Program-made: the position numbers and the translations under genes
The notes under the pieces: generated by a model
Databases searched by the model: none
Told to the model about the DNA's origin: nothing
What the model saw: the letters and a program-made list of their open reading frames with translations, nothing else
Shown: positions 1-10,312 of the stretch, one piece after another
Position numbering within the stretch: the stretch's first letter is position 1
How the letters are laid out: every line of letters begins with the position of its first letter
NCBI RefSeq assembly: GCF_009866805.1
Contig: NZ_SIZW01000039.1
Location: 496,001 to 560,000, forward strand
Source: Schauerella aestuarii
GTDB taxonomy: Bacteria; Pseudomonadota; Gammaproteobacteria; Burkholderiales; Burkholderiaceae_B
Length of the DNA stretch: 64,000 nucleotides
Reading direction: 5' to 3'

Positions 1-38
1 GATATGGCGACGAGAATGTCGGTTATGAGGGTTTCCAT
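1..38 (-). CDS. N-terminal fragment of unidentified protein (cut by window edge)
   Basis: Only about 12 codons are visible (reading METLITDILVAI) before the window ends. An AAGGA ribosome binding site lies about 6 bases upstream of the ATG. The gene is 15 bp after the stop of the upstream membrane protein and on the same strand, so it is probably the third gene of the mvaA operon. The hydrophobic start could be a membrane segment. No function can be assigned. Confidence 0.5.
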   Translation of the reverse strand, partial: METLITDILVAI

Positions 39-53
39 GTCGGATCCTTGTTC

Positions 54-527
54 TTATTTTGATGGGAGAGGCGATGCGGCGGCAGACGGCGACGTGCCGG
101 CGGCGCGGGCCTCGGCTTCGAGCTTTTTCTCGTAATCGGCAAACAGGTCGTACAGTCCGACTTCGCGCATCTCGGCCGCGACCTCGGGCGGCAGATCGGC
201 GAGCTTGCCGAGTCCGCCGGCTTCGCCTGCCAATTCCGCCATTGCCGCATCGCGCCAGTTCGGATCGCTGTTGTGTTCTTCGAGCACGACGCGTTTGGGT
301 GCGAACAGCTTGGCGCAGATGCCGCCTCCGACGAGGCAGCCGCCCAGTCCGATCAGCATGGCGTAAGACCCCGCCATGGCCGGTTGGGCGACCACGCCGA
401 GCAGAAAATGGCGCGCCACCAGAAACGCGGTCAGGCTGATCACCGCCCCGATCACGATGGCCCACAGCAAATGGCGCGAGTCGACGGTGTCGCCCCACAC
501 TTCGATCAGTTTCAAAGGCTTGGTCAT
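54..527 (-). CDS. Hypothetical inner-membrane protein in mvaA operon
   Basis: A 157-residue protein with two hydrophobic segments at about residues 20-42 and 52-72, followed by a soluble acidic, Ala/Glu-rich C-terminal half. GGAAGAGA precedes the ATG at good spacing. It starts 75 bp after the stop of the HMG-CoA reductase gene on the same strand and is followed 15 bp later by another start, so the three look co-transcribed. A role in uptake or handling of mevalonate or a related acid would fit the context but is inference; I do not recognise the family. Confidence 0.75.
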   Translation of the reverse strand: MTKPLKLIEVWGDTVDSRHLLWAIVIGAVISLTAFLVARHFLLGVVAQPAMAGSYAMLIGLGGCLVGGGICAKLFAPKRVVLEEHNSDPNWRDAAMAELAGEAGGLGKLADLPPEVAAEMREVGLYDLFADYEKKLEAEARAAGTSPSAAASPLPSK

Positions 528-602
528 GTGTCTCTTCCGCTCAAGGTTGCCGGCGATGGGTCTCGCCGGTTCGTGTCCGCGGGATGCCCCGCGGGTGCTG
601 CG

Positions 603-1889
<1,287 letters not shown>

Positions 1890-2256
1890 GAGTGAGGGCT
1901 CCTGAGGAATGAGTGAAGACGGTGCGTGCCGTACGTGCACGCCGCGGCGCAGGCAGACAGGGTTGCGGGGGCGGCGTGGCGTCGGGCGATGGCGCGGTAG
2001 CGGCTAGGGGGCGTGGCGGTGGCGCATGGTTTGTCTCCTGGCGGCCGCCATAGGGGCGGCTCTGATTTTGAGTCGTCATTGTCCAGGGAGGCCGCATGCC
2101 CACCTATGTGTAAATTCCACATATTCGGCCGTTGGAAATGGTGAATTAACCCAATGCTGTGCTTCCGGGCGGTGGGATGCGTTTGCGGGTTCCTGCGTAT
2201 ATCCAGGCCCACCGCCACCCGCCACCTGCCGGTCTGGAACCCGCCGCCGCGGTTGG
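1890..2256. promoter_or_regulatory. Non-coding region upstream of mvaA with inverted repeat
   Basis: This 367-bp stretch separates the stop of the PucR-type regulator from mvaA, both on the minus strand. It holds an inverted repeat at 2105-2123, TATGTG-taaattc-CACATA, with perfect 6-bp arms and an AT-rich spacer, about 215 bp upstream of the mvaA start. This is a candidate operator. No convincing gene is seen in either strand. A sigma-70 promoter could not be assigned with confidence. Confidence 0.45.
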
Positions 2257-4209
2257 TCAGCCCGGACGGCGGAGCTGTTGCAGGCGCAGCGCCATGTGAA
2301 TATCCAGTGCGCGGCCATGGTGTTGCCAATCCGGCAGGTCGCTTGCGATGGCATCCAGCCGTTGCCGCAAGGTGTTCACGTGAATGTCCAGCGCCCGCGC
2401 CGTTGCCCCGGCATGGCGGCCCGCATCCAGGTAGGCGAGCAAGGTGCGGCACAGATCGCTGCTGCGCGTCGCCTCGCCTGCCGCCAGTGCGCCCAGCGTG
2501 GCGCGAATGAACCCGGCGATGTCGTCATCGCTGCGGCCGTCGAAGAGCCGCGCATACAGCGCCAACTCGGCCTCGTGCGCGGCCGTGCCATTGCGGCCCA
2601 ACGTTGCAAGCAAGGTCATGCAGCGCTTCAGCGAGGCCAGCACATGCGGCAGATCCTCGAGCGGCGCCGGCGCCGCGTCGACGCAGGTCACCGTCAGGCC
2701 CGGCTTGAGGGTCACGCAGGTCTGCACCTCGTGCGCGAGCGACGCCGTGCTCGCACTCGCACTGAGGCAAACGATGTGGCCGTCGTAGAAATCGAAGAGC
2801 GTCGCGTCGCGTTTCATCGCAGTTTGCAGACGCTTCAACACATACTGCCCATCGCCTTCGACCACTGCGGCAACGGCCAAGGTAAAGGGTTGGCGCGCGT
2901 CGAGCCCCAGTGCATTGAGGTGAGCGGTTTCGGTTGGGCCCACCTCCCGGTGCGGATCGAACACCGCGCGCAAGAGATCCACGCGGTTGCCCAGGCCGGC
3001 GTAATTGGCACGTTCCTTTGCCAGCAGCACCATCCCTGCCACCAGAGCCGCCCGTTCCAGCGTGCGGGTTTCGAGGTGGGTGAGATCGTGTGGGGTGGTG
3101 ATGGCCAGTCCGCCCAGCAGGCCTGCACCGCTGGTGATGGCGGCCACGCGACACACCCGGCCGCCATCGTCGTAGGCCAGGACGGATCGGCCTTGCGATC
3201 GGCTTGCAAACAGCGCGGCGTGAATGCGATCCTGTTTGGCGTAGGTGAGCGCGTCCCAGGCCGGCGCATTGTCGGACCAGACGCTGGGTTGCTCACTCTC
3301 GTCCAGCACGACCACGCTGCCATCCAGCAACGCGGCCACCATGGCGACCACATCGTGAAGGCTCCCCCCGCGCGCCACCAACGCCGTCAGTTTCTCGTGC
3401 GCATCGGCTGCGAACTGCGTGGCCTCGGCCTGATCCTGCAACTGGGCATTGGCGGCGCTGGTCTGCGCCAGGGCGACTTCGTTTTCGGCGAACAGGCGTG
3501 CATTCTCGATCGCCACCGACGCATGTGACGCCAGCGTGGTCAGAATGGACGTTTCCCAGGGTGAGTAGGGCCGGGCGTAGCGATCGCCGACGAACAACAC
3601 GCCCAGCACCCGCGCGCCGATCAGGAGTGGCACGCCGAGAATCGCGCGGATATGTTCGTCGCGCACACCGTGATCGATGCCTTGCGTGTGCGAAAAGCGC
3701 GCGTCCGTCATGTAGTCGGTCGAACTGTAGGGCGCCCGGGTGCGCGCGACGTGGCCACAGATGCCGATGTCGCCCGGCACGCGAATGCGTTTGAAGCGCT
3801 CGGAAAAGGCGCCATCGGTGGCGCGCACATAGAAATCGCCCTCGGCCGCGTCGTAGATGGATAGATAGCCGACGTCGCTCGCCACCAATTGCCGGGCGCG
3901 ATGCACGATGGCGGCCAGCACCCGGTCGACGTCGCGCAGCGCCGTCAGATCCTGGGCAGAATCGATCACGGCCAACAGGCCCCGTTCCTTCTGCTGATGC
4001 AGTTCGATGCGCTCGCGTATGGCCAGCGCAAGGCGGACGTGCTCCCGCACCTGATCGCGGCCTGCCGATGATGCGGCCTGCGCCGTCATCCTCGCCAGCA
4101 GATCGGCGTAATCGTCCAGCGTGGCTTCTCGGCTCAGGAGGTCGAGCAGCAGCGACGCCGTGGTATTGGCCGTGTCGACCGGATCTCGTTCAGAGGGCGC
4201 TGAGGTCAT
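2257..4209 (-). CDS. GAF-domain transcriptional regulator with PucR/CdaR-type C-terminal HTH
   Basis: A 650-residue cytoplasmic regulator. A GAF-type ligand-sensing domain spans about residues 65-215 (ASDVGYLSIYD ... GVPLLIGARVLGVLFVGDR), followed by a short coiled region, a central domain resembling the degenerate GGDEF-like part of CdaR/PucR proteins, and a C-terminal helix-turn-helix in DIHVNTLRQRLDAI. PucR-type proteins typically control catabolic genes near them. It sits 43 bp after the N-formylglutamate amidohydrolase gene and upstream of mvaA on the same strand, so mvaA control is the likely job (inference). No clear ribosome binding site supports the ATG. Confidence 0.85.
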   Translation of the reverse strand: MTSAPSERDPVDTANTTASLLLDLLSREATLDDYADLLARMTAQAASSAGRDQVREHVRLALAIRERIELHQQKERGLLAVIDSAQDLTALRDVDRVLAAIVHRARQLVASDVGYLSIYDAAEGDFYVRATDGAFSERFKRIRVPGDIGICGHVARTRAPYSSTDYMTDARFSHTQGIDHGVRDEHIRAILGVPLLIGARVLGVLFVGDRYARPYSPWETSILTTLASHASVAIENARLFAENEVALAQTSAANAQLQDQAEATQFAADAHEKLTALVARGGSLHDVVAMVAALLDGSVVVLDESEQPSVWSDNAPAWDALTYAKQDRIHAALFASRSQGRSVLAYDDGGRVCRVAAITSGAGLLGGLAITTPHDLTHLETRTLERAALVAGMVLLAKERANYAGLGNRVDLLRAVFDPHREVGPTETAHLNALGLDARQPFTLAVAAVVEGDGQYVLKRLQTAMKRDATLFDFYDGHIVCLSASASTASLAHEVQTCVTLKPGLTVTCVDAAPAPLEDLPHVLASLKRCMTLLATLGRNGTAAHEAELALYARLFDGRSDDDIAGFIRATLGALAAGEATRSSDLCRTLLAYLDAGRHAGATARALDIHVNTLRQRLDAIASDLPDWQHHGRALDIHMALRLQQLRRPG

Positions 4210-4251
4210 GAGTGCGTGGGGCGTGGCAGGTATTGCTGCGCCCGCTGCCGC

Positions 4252-5046
4252 TCAGCGCGGCAGTGCCGCAAACACGTTCTCGACCATGTGCTTCAAGTGC
4301 GGCTGGATCTTGGCCGCCAGATCCTCGCGATAGCCGAACGGCGCCGTTTCGTCCATGTAGATGCACTGGCTCATTTCGAGCTGTACGGCATGAATGCCTT
4401 GCTCGGGTTGGCCGTAATGGCGCGTAATGTAGCCGCCTTTGAAGCGTCCGTTGACCACCGACGTGAACGGCATGGCGGCCGCACTGGCCGCGGCCGCTTC
4501 ATGCACGCTCGGCGCACAACTCGCACCGCCGAACGTGCCGATATTCAGGTCGGGCAGTTGACCGTCGAACAAGCGGGGCAGTTGGCTCGCAATCGAATGC
4601 GCTTCCCACAGCAGTACGTGCCCGTGGAGGGCACGCAGGCGTTCGAGTTCGGCGCGCAGGGCGTCGTGGTAAGGCCGCCAGAACGTATCCACACGCGTGG
4701 CCACATCGGCATCCGACGGCTGATCGGGCGCGCCATACAAGGGCTCGCCGCGGAACGTTTCGGTGGGGCACAGGCTGGTGGTGGTTTGGCCGGGATACAG
4801 GCTTTCGCCACTGGCAGGGCGATTCAGGTCGATCACGTAGCGCGAATAGTTCGCTTCGAGCATCGAGCCGCCCAGGGCGTGCGTGAAGTCGTACAGCCGC
4901 GCCAAGTGCCAGTCGGTATCGGCCACGATCTGCGCTGCCGGCGTCATGGCGCCCGCATAAGGTTCGGGGAGAAAGGCTCCGCCGTGCGGGATCGAGACGA
5001 CGAGCGGCACGGTGCCGGAGGTGAGGGTGTAGATAGGTGGGTTCAT
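4252..5046 (-). CDS. hutG: N-formylglutamate amidohydrolase
   Basis: A 264-residue member of the FGase family (PF05013), which hydrolyses N-formylglutamate to glutamate and formate, the last step of one histidine-degradation route. Visible family motifs are VSIPHGGAFLP near residue 17-27, DTDWHLARLYDF, NYSRYVIDLNRP, the metal-site segment LLWEAHSI, and NGRFKGGYITRHYG followed by QLEMSQ. It is the first gene of a minus-strand group with the PucR-type regulator. No hutH, hutU or hutI is in this window, so the substrate could be another N-formyl amino acid. Start chosen at the ATG before the conserved region; ribosome binding site weak. Confidence 0.9.
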   Translation of the reverse strand: MNPPIYTLTSGTVPLVVSIPHGGAFLPEPYAGAMTPAAQIVADTDWHLARLYDFTHALGGSMLEANYSRYVIDLNRPASGESLYPGQTTTSLCPTETFRGEPLYGAPDQPSDADVATRVDTFWRPYHDALRAELERLRALHGHVLLWEAHSIASQLPRLFDGQLPDLNIGTFGGASCAPSVHEAAAASAAAMPFTSVVNGRFKGGYITRHYGQPEQGIHAVQLEMSQCIYMDETAPFGYREDLAAKIQPHLKHMVENVFAALPR

Positions 5047-5266
5047 AGGCGAAAGTCTACTGCAATGGGCCGAGTGTCAGGGTCGATCCGGGCGAAACGC
5101 ACCACACGAAGCGGCACCAGGCGTATCGTGCGGGAAGGGGCGTGGGCCACGCGAGGCACATCGCTTGCTTGAAAGGCGGGCTGCGCGCTGGAAAGCAGCG
5201 CATCCCCAGCTGGAAAACGTCGAATCACTGTGTTGAACCCGGCCTGACGACCGATTGGAGAAATCT

Positions 5267-6121
5267 GTGGGTAGTGCGCAAATCGCTGTCGTGCCTTTGC
5301 AGTCGAGTGCGTTGCCGTTCGCGGCACCGGCGCCGGCAGGGCCACGCGAGTCGGGTTCACCCTCCGAAGCCAACCGGATGCCGGGCTGCGGACGCTGCAA
5401 GGATGCCGCCGCCCTCGATTTCGAATTCACGTTCGCGTATCAACCCATCGTGCGACTGAGCACGCGCAGCGTGTATGCGCACGAGGCGCTGGTGCGCGGG
5501 CCGAATGGCGAGTCGGCGGCATCCGTGCTGGCACAGGTCAACGACGACACGCGCTATTCCTTCGATCAAGCCTGCCGGGTGCAAGCCATACGCGGCGCTG
5601 CCGCCTTGGGCATGCAGGAATTCCTGTCGATCAATTTTCTGCCCAACGCCGTGTATCAGCCCAAGGCCTGCATTCAAAGCACATTCGAGGCGGCGCGCAC
5701 GTACGGCTTTCCGATCGAACGCATCATTTTCGAGGTGACCGAAGGCGAGCAGGTGCAGGATCGACCGCATCTGGTCAACATCTTTCGCGAGTACAGCCGC
5801 TTCGGATTTCGAACGGCGATCGATGATTTCGGTGCGGGCTACGCCGGGCTGAGCTTGCTGTCGGAATACCAACCGGACATCGTCAAGATCGATATGGAAT
5901 TGGTACGCGATGTGGATCGCAACCTGCCCAAGCAAGCCATCGTGCGCGGCATTCTGTCGATGTGCCAGGCGCTCGATGTGCACGTTCTGGCCGAGGGCAT
6001 CGAGACGATCGCGGAGCGCGACTTTCTGCGTGATGCCGGCGTGGATCTGATGCAAGGTTATTTCTTCTGCAAGCCCGCGTTCAAGGCGCTCGGCCGCATC
6101 GATCCGGCGGCGTTCGACTGA
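5267..6121 (+). CDS. EAL-domain cyclic-di-GMP phosphodiesterase
   Basis: A soluble single-domain EAL protein of about 284 residues that should cleave c-di-GMP to pGpG. All hallmark motifs are seen: HEALVRG, NFLPNAVY, EVTEGE, IDDFGAGYAG, KIDMELVR, AEGIET and QGYFFCKP, so it looks catalytically active. The N-terminal 45 residues hold a CGRC pair just before the EAL fold, a possible metal or redox site. The GTG at 5267 has GGAG six bases upstream; a TTG at 5255 overlaps that ribosome binding site and is less likely. It stands alone, with no GGDEF partner nearby. Confidence 0.92.
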   Translation: MGSAQIAVVPLQSSALPFAAPAPAGPRESGSPSEANRMPGCGRCKDAAALDFEFTFAYQPIVRLSTRSVYAHEALVRGPNGESAASVLAQVNDDTRYSFDQACRVQAIRGAAALGMQEFLSINFLPNAVYQPKACIQSTFEAARTYGFPIERIIFEVTEGEQVQDRPHLVNIFREYSRFGFRTAIDDFGAGYAGLSLLSEYQPDIVKIDMELVRDVDRNLPKQAIVRGILSMCQALDVHVLAEGIETIAERDFLRDAGVDLMQGYFFCKPAFKALGRIDPAAFD

Positions 6122-6258
6122 TCCCGTTGTTCAAATGACCCGTGCGGTGCGGCGCGCAATCGGATGGCGCGCCGCCAGCCGTCGCACATCCTGCGCGATG
6201 TCACTGCCACGTCATACGTCAGCCTCAGAATCGCTTCGCCAATCGAGGAGAATCTGCG

Positions 6259-8397
6259 GTGACGTTTCACAATCAGAATTTTGCACGCGTGCTGCTTGCG
6301 GCCATCCTGGGCTTGAGCCTGAGCGCTTGCGGCGGCGACGATCACGACGACCGCGATGAGGTCGCCGATCCCGGCACGCCGCCCACCGAACCCGCACCGC
6401 CCGCGGTCGCCCAAGGCACGCGCCTGCAGATGGCCGTGCTCGAGACGACCGACCTGCACGCGAACGTGCTGGGCTACGACTACTACAAGCTTGCTGAAGA
6501 CAAAAGCTATGGCGTGGACCGCACGGCAACGTTGATCGCCAATGCGCGCCGCGCGTTTCCGAATCATGTGCTGCTGGATAACGGCGATACGATCCAGGGC
6601 ACGGCGCTGTCGGACTATCAGGCGCTGGTGAACCCTGTCCAATGCGCCGACATGATCGCCATCTATCGCCAGATGGATGCGCTTGGTGTGGACGCCGGCA
6701 CGATGGGCAATCACGAGTTCAACTACGGGCTGCCGTATCTATCGCAGATCACCAACGTCGATTTTGGCTTGAGCGGCATTACCAAAGGCACGCCGCAAAG
6801 CAATCCCGCAGGCGCCGCCCAATGCGCCGCGCCGCGTTTTCCGTTCGTGTCGGCCAACGTGGTGTCGGCGGCCAGCAAGGCGCCGATCTTCAAGCCGTAT
6901 GTGATCCTGCCCAAGACGTTCGACGCCACGGCACCCGATGGCAAAACGACCCAGGTCACCGTCAATGTGGGGGTGATCGGCTTTGCGCCGCCGCCCATCA
7001 TGCAATGGGACAAGGCCAATCTGGAAGGGCACGTCGAAGTGACAGGCTGGAAGGAAACGGCTGCGCGTTACGTACCGGAAATGAAGACTGCCGGCGCGGA
7101 TATCGTGGTGGCGCTGGCGCACGGCGGCATCGATATGACGACGCCGTACGCGCCAGATATGGAAAATGGCGCGGGATACCTGACCGAAGTGCCGGGCATC
7201 GACGTGTTGCTCACGGGCCACCAGCATCAGCTCTTCCCGAATGCCGCGGCCAATTCGCCTTTTGCGGGCCAGCCCGGCGTGGATCCGGTGAAAGGCCTGG
7301 TCAATGGCGTGCCGGCCGTGCAGCCCGGCCAATGGGGCAACAATCTTGGCGTGATCGGCTTGACGTTGGCGTATGACGGCGGCTGGCAGGTGCAGCGCGA
7401 CGCGACCGTCGTGCAGCGCGTGCCGACCCTGTTGACCGCGCAAAACGGTGCCACACCCGCGACCTACGTTGAGCCGGACCTCGGCACGCAGCAGCTCGTG
7501 ACTGGTGTGCATACCGCTACGATCGACTACGTGAAAACACCGATCGGGCGGGCCACGTTCGACCTGTCGACCAACTTTGCGCTGGTGGGCGATGTTTCGG
7601 CGCTGCAGATCGTGAACATGGCGCAGATCGATTATCTGAAGACGTATATCGCGGCCAATCAGCCCGCCTATGCCGGCCTGCCGATCCTGTCAGCCGCGGC
7701 GCCGTTCAAAGGCGGTCGCAACGGGCCAGGCGACTTCACCAACGTGAAGCAAGGTGACGTGGCGATCAACAACGCGGCCGATCTGTATCTGTACCCGAAC
7801 ACCTTGCAGGTGGTGCGCGTGACCGGCAATACCGTGCGGCAATGGTTGGAGAAGACCGCCGAGCAATTCAATCGCATCGATCCTGCCCGTACCGCCGTGC
7901 AGCCGTTGATCGATACGACGTTTCCCACGTTCAACTTCGACGTGCTTTACGCCGAGGGCAACGCGCTGCAGTACACGATCGACATCACGCAGCCGAAGGG
8001 CGCGCGCATCACGTCGCTCACCTACGCCGGCGCGCCGGTGCAGGCCAATGACGCCTACCTCGTGGTCACCAACAACTATCGCGCCAGTGGCGGTGGCAAC
8101 TTTCCCGGCCTGGAGGGCGGCAAGGGCGACATCGTGCTGCAAGCGCCGGATGCCAGCCGCGATGTGCTGATCAATTACATCAAGGCGAAGAAGACGCTGG
8201 ATCTGGCACAGTTTGGACTGGATCGCAGCTGGCGCTTTGCACCGGTGGCATTGGCCGGGCCGGTGGTGTTCAACAGCATTCCCGGCACGTTGCCGCTCGC
8301 GCAGGCGCACGGTGTGACCAACGTGACGGTGCACAGCACCGATCTCGATCCGGTGACGCAGTTGTCGGCGTATCGCCTGCAACTCGCCCCGCAATAA
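6259..8397 (+). CDS. cpdB: 2',3'-cyclic-nucleotide 2'-phosphodiesterase/3'-nucleotidase lipoprotein
   Basis: A 712-residue exported hydrolase of the CpdB/UshA type. The N-terminus is a lipoprotein signal with lipobox LSAC (Cys about residue 24) followed by a GGDDHDD linker. The metallophosphatase domain has LETTDLHANV, LDNGDTIQG, GNHEFNYG and GHQHQLFP. The C-terminal 5'-nucleotidase domain follows from about residue 400. The GTG start has GAGGAG eight bases upstream and puts the signal peptide at the right place. It would act in the periplasm, outer-membrane anchored, releasing nucleosides and phosphate. It is monocistronic and converges on a LysR gene. Confidence 0.93.
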   Translation: MTFHNQNFARVLLAAILGLSLSACGGDDHDDRDEVADPGTPPTEPAPPAVAQGTRLQMAVLETTDLHANVLGYDYYKLAEDKSYGVDRTATLIANARRAFPNHVLLDNGDTIQGTALSDYQALVNPVQCADMIAIYRQMDALGVDAGTMGNHEFNYGLPYLSQITNVDFGLSGITKGTPQSNPAGAAQCAAPRFPFVSANVVSAASKAPIFKPYVILPKTFDATAPDGKTTQVTVNVGVIGFAPPPIMQWDKANLEGHVEVTGWKETAARYVPEMKTAGADIVVALAHGGIDMTTPYAPDMENGAGYLTEVPGIDVLLTGHQHQLFPNAAANSPFAGQPGVDPVKGLVNGVPAVQPGQWGNNLGVIGLTLAYDGGWQVQRDATVVQRVPTLLTAQNGATPATYVEPDLGTQQLVTGVHTATIDYVKTPIGRATFDLSTNFALVGDVSALQIVNMAQIDYLKTYIAANQPAYAGLPILSAAAPFKGGRNGPGDFTNVKQGDVAINNAADLYLYPNTLQVVRVTGNTVRQWLEKTAEQFNRIDPARTAVQPLIDTTFPTFNFDVLYAEGNALQYTIDITQPKGARITSLTYAGAPVQANDAYLVVTNNYRASGGGNFPGLEGGKGDIVLQAPDASRDVLINYIKAKKTLDLAQFGLDRSWRFAPVALAGPVVFNSIPGTLPLAQAHGVTNVTVHSTDLDPVTQLSAYRLQLAPQ

Positions 8398-8405
8398 AGC
8401 GCACG

Positions 8406-8433
8406 GCCGGCAGGATGATCGTCACCTGCCGGC
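8406..8433. terminator. Inverted repeat between convergent genes
   Basis: GCCGGCAGG at 8406-8414 pairs perfectly with CCTGCCGGC at 8425-8433 around a 10-base loop, 9 bp after the phosphodiesterase stop and before the LysR stop. No T-tract follows on either side, so it is a weak candidate terminator. Confidence 0.4.
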
Positions 8434-8451
8434 GATCCGGCCCGGTCGCGG

Positions 8452-9339
8452 TTACAGCGGGGCGAGATCCAGATTCGCGAAGATATCCGCCAGCCCCGGT
8501 TGCGTACGCGCCGGCCAGATAGCGCTCAGGTCGAAGCTGGGCAGGGCTGCGCCATCGCGCACGTCGCAGAACTTCACCCCGCTGAACTTCAGCGCGCGGA
8601 TCCATGTGGGCAGCAAGGCCACGCCGCAACCGCCGGCCACGCAAGCGAGCACGGTCAATGTGCGGTTGGCTTCCTGTTCCACGCGGGCATCCAGGCCCGC
8701 CTTGCGGATGGTGTCCATGATGCCGGCGTAGAGCACGGGCAGATGCGACTGGGGAAACATCACCAGGCCCGCGTGCGCGATCTGGGCCAGGCCGACCTGG
8801 CCTTTCGCATCGGTCACGAAATCGTCCGGCACGGCGGCCAACAGCCGATCGCGCGCCAGCAGCCGCTCTCGCATGCGCCCGCCCACGGCCACCGGCGTGT
8901 GCATCAGGCCGATGTCGATGTCGCCGCTTTGCAAGGCGTCGGCCTGCTCCACATTGCTCATCTCCTTGAGCACGACGCGCACATCGGGTGCTTCGCGACG
9001 CAATGCCCGCAGGGCGCGCGGCAACGTCTCGAACAACGCGGACGACACCAGACCTACCGTGAGCTGGCCCGCCCGGCCTTGGGCGATGGCTTGCGCCCGC
9101 AAGGCGGCGGCGTCGATGCGCGCCACGCTGACCCGGATGTCCTCGAGAATGGCGCGTGCGGCCGGTGTGGGCGAGGCGCCGGCCCGCGATCGCTCGAAGA
9201 GACGCAGGCCCAGTTCCTTCTCCATGCGTGCAAGCGATTGGCTCAGCGCAGGTTGGGCAATGCCCAGCCACGCAGATGCAGCACTGATGCTGCCGTGATC
9301 GACGACGGCCAGAAAATGGCGCAAGTGACGGGTTTCCAT
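8452..9339 (-). CDS. LysR-family transcriptional regulator
   Basis: A 295-residue LysR regulator starting METRHLRHFLAV. The winged HTH spans residues 1-60 (GSISAASAWLGIAQPALSQSLARMEKELG) and the periplasmic-binding-like effector domain follows from about residue 90. It is divergent from an amidohydrolase plus Bug-receptor pair, the usual arrangement for LysR control of the neighbouring operon. Its start codon overlaps the inverted repeat ATATCG-aaa-CGATAT. In-frame extensions upstream carry no family similarity and were not used. Confidence 0.92.
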   Translation of the reverse strand: METRHLRHFLAVVDHGSISAASAWLGIAQPALSQSLARMEKELGLRLFERSRAGASPTPAARAILEDIRVSVARIDAAALRAQAIAQGRAGQLTVGLVSSALFETLPRALRALRREAPDVRVVLKEMSNVEQADALQSGDIDIGLMHTPVAVGGRMRERLLARDRLLAAVPDDFVTDAKGQVGLAQIAHAGLVMFPQSHLPVLYAGIMDTIRKAGLDARVEQEANRTLTVLACVAGGCGVALLPTWIRALKFSGVKFCDVRDGAALPSFDLSAIWPARTQPGLADIFANLDLAPL

Positions 9340-9352
9340 ATCGAAACGATAT
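9338..9352. promoter_or_regulatory. Candidate LysR operator
   Basis: A perfect 6-bp inverted repeat ATATCG-AAA-CGATAT overlaps the start codon of the LysR gene and lies about 117 bp upstream of the divergent amidohydrolase start. The AT-ended symmetric form fits a LysR-type box, but binding is inference. Confidence 0.45.
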
Positions 9353-9468
9353 ATCAGAAGGCGATTCCAGAGATAGAAAACAATGGGAGCGATGCCTACA
9401 CTGGCCGCATTGGACATAACGAGCGCGCCGCTCATGCAGCCGGCCCGCCTTTCGGAGACACGTCTTTC

Positions 9469-10302
9469 ATGACGCCGACCGCACCTGAACCCTCCTCGAC
9501 GTTGGCCATCGACACGCATGCGCATGTGTTTCATCGCGATCTGCCGATGGAGGCCGACCGCCGCTACACGCCGGATGAAGATGCTGAGTTGCCGGCCTAT
9601 CTGGCGCATCTCGATCGTGCGGGGTTGAGCCATGGGGTACTGGTGCAACCCAGCTTTCTCGGTTACGACAATCGCTATCTGATCGACGCGCTGCGCGTGG
9701 CACCGGCGCGTTTGCGTGGGGTGGCGGTGGTGCCGCCCGAAACGCCGGTGGGGGCGTTGCGCGAGATGGACCGCGTGGGCATCGTCGGCATGCGCCTCAA
9801 CCTCTTCGGCCGCGATGTGCCCGATTTCGCGTCAGGGGGATGGCCGGCGATGCTGCATGCCATCAACGATCTGGGCTGGCACATCGAGGTGCATCAGCGT
9901 GCGAGCGCGCTGCCGCACGTGCTGCCCCCCTTGCTGGCGGCCGGTTGCCGCGTGGTCGTCGACCACTTCGGCCGGCCCGATCCGCGCCAGGGCGTGGAAG
10001 ACCCGGGCTTCGCCTATCTGCTGACGCAAGCCGCGAGCAGGCAAGTGTGGGTCAAGCTTTCGGCGGCGTACCGCAACTGGCAGTGCGACGATGCTGCCGC
10101 ACAAAGTGCACACGCCGCACGCTTGCTGCTCGCCGCGTTCGGCACCGATCGCCTGGTGTGGGGCAGCGACTGGCCCCACACCGAACACCGGAACGCCACG
10201 GATTTCGACACCTGCCGGCAGCAGCTGGATGACTGGATCACCCCCGCCTCCGCGCGCTGCGCCATCCTGGGCGCGACGGCAGCACACCTATTCAAAATCT
10301 AG
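9469..10302 (+). CDS. Amidohydrolase family protein (amidohydrolase 2, TIM barrel)
   Basis: A 277-residue metal-dependent hydrolase of the PF04909 type, related to 2-pyrone-4,6-dicarboxylate lactonases. The first strand carries the DTHAHVFHRDL metal motif, the middle has HIEVHQRA and VVVDHFGRPDP, and the C-terminal part has the conserved Asp in RLVWGSDWPHTE. CGGAGA precedes the ATG. The Bug receptor gene follows 10 bp downstream, so uptake and hydrolysis of one organic acid or lactone are probably coupled; the substrate is unknown. Control by the divergent LysR is likely. Confidence 0.88.
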   Translation: MTPTAPEPSSTLAIDTHAHVFHRDLPMEADRRYTPDEDAELPAYLAHLDRAGLSHGVLVQPSFLGYDNRYLIDALRVAPARLRGVAVVPPETPVGALREMDRVGIVGMRLNLFGRDVPDFASGGWPAMLHAINDLGWHIEVHQRASALPHVLPPLLAAGCRVVVDHFGRPDPRQGVEDPGFAYLLTQAASRQVWVKLSAAYRNWQCDDAAAQSAHAARLLLAAFGTDRLVWGSDWPHTEHRNATDFDTCRQQLDDWITPASARCAILGATAAHLFKI

Positions 10303-10312
10303 GAGACAAACC

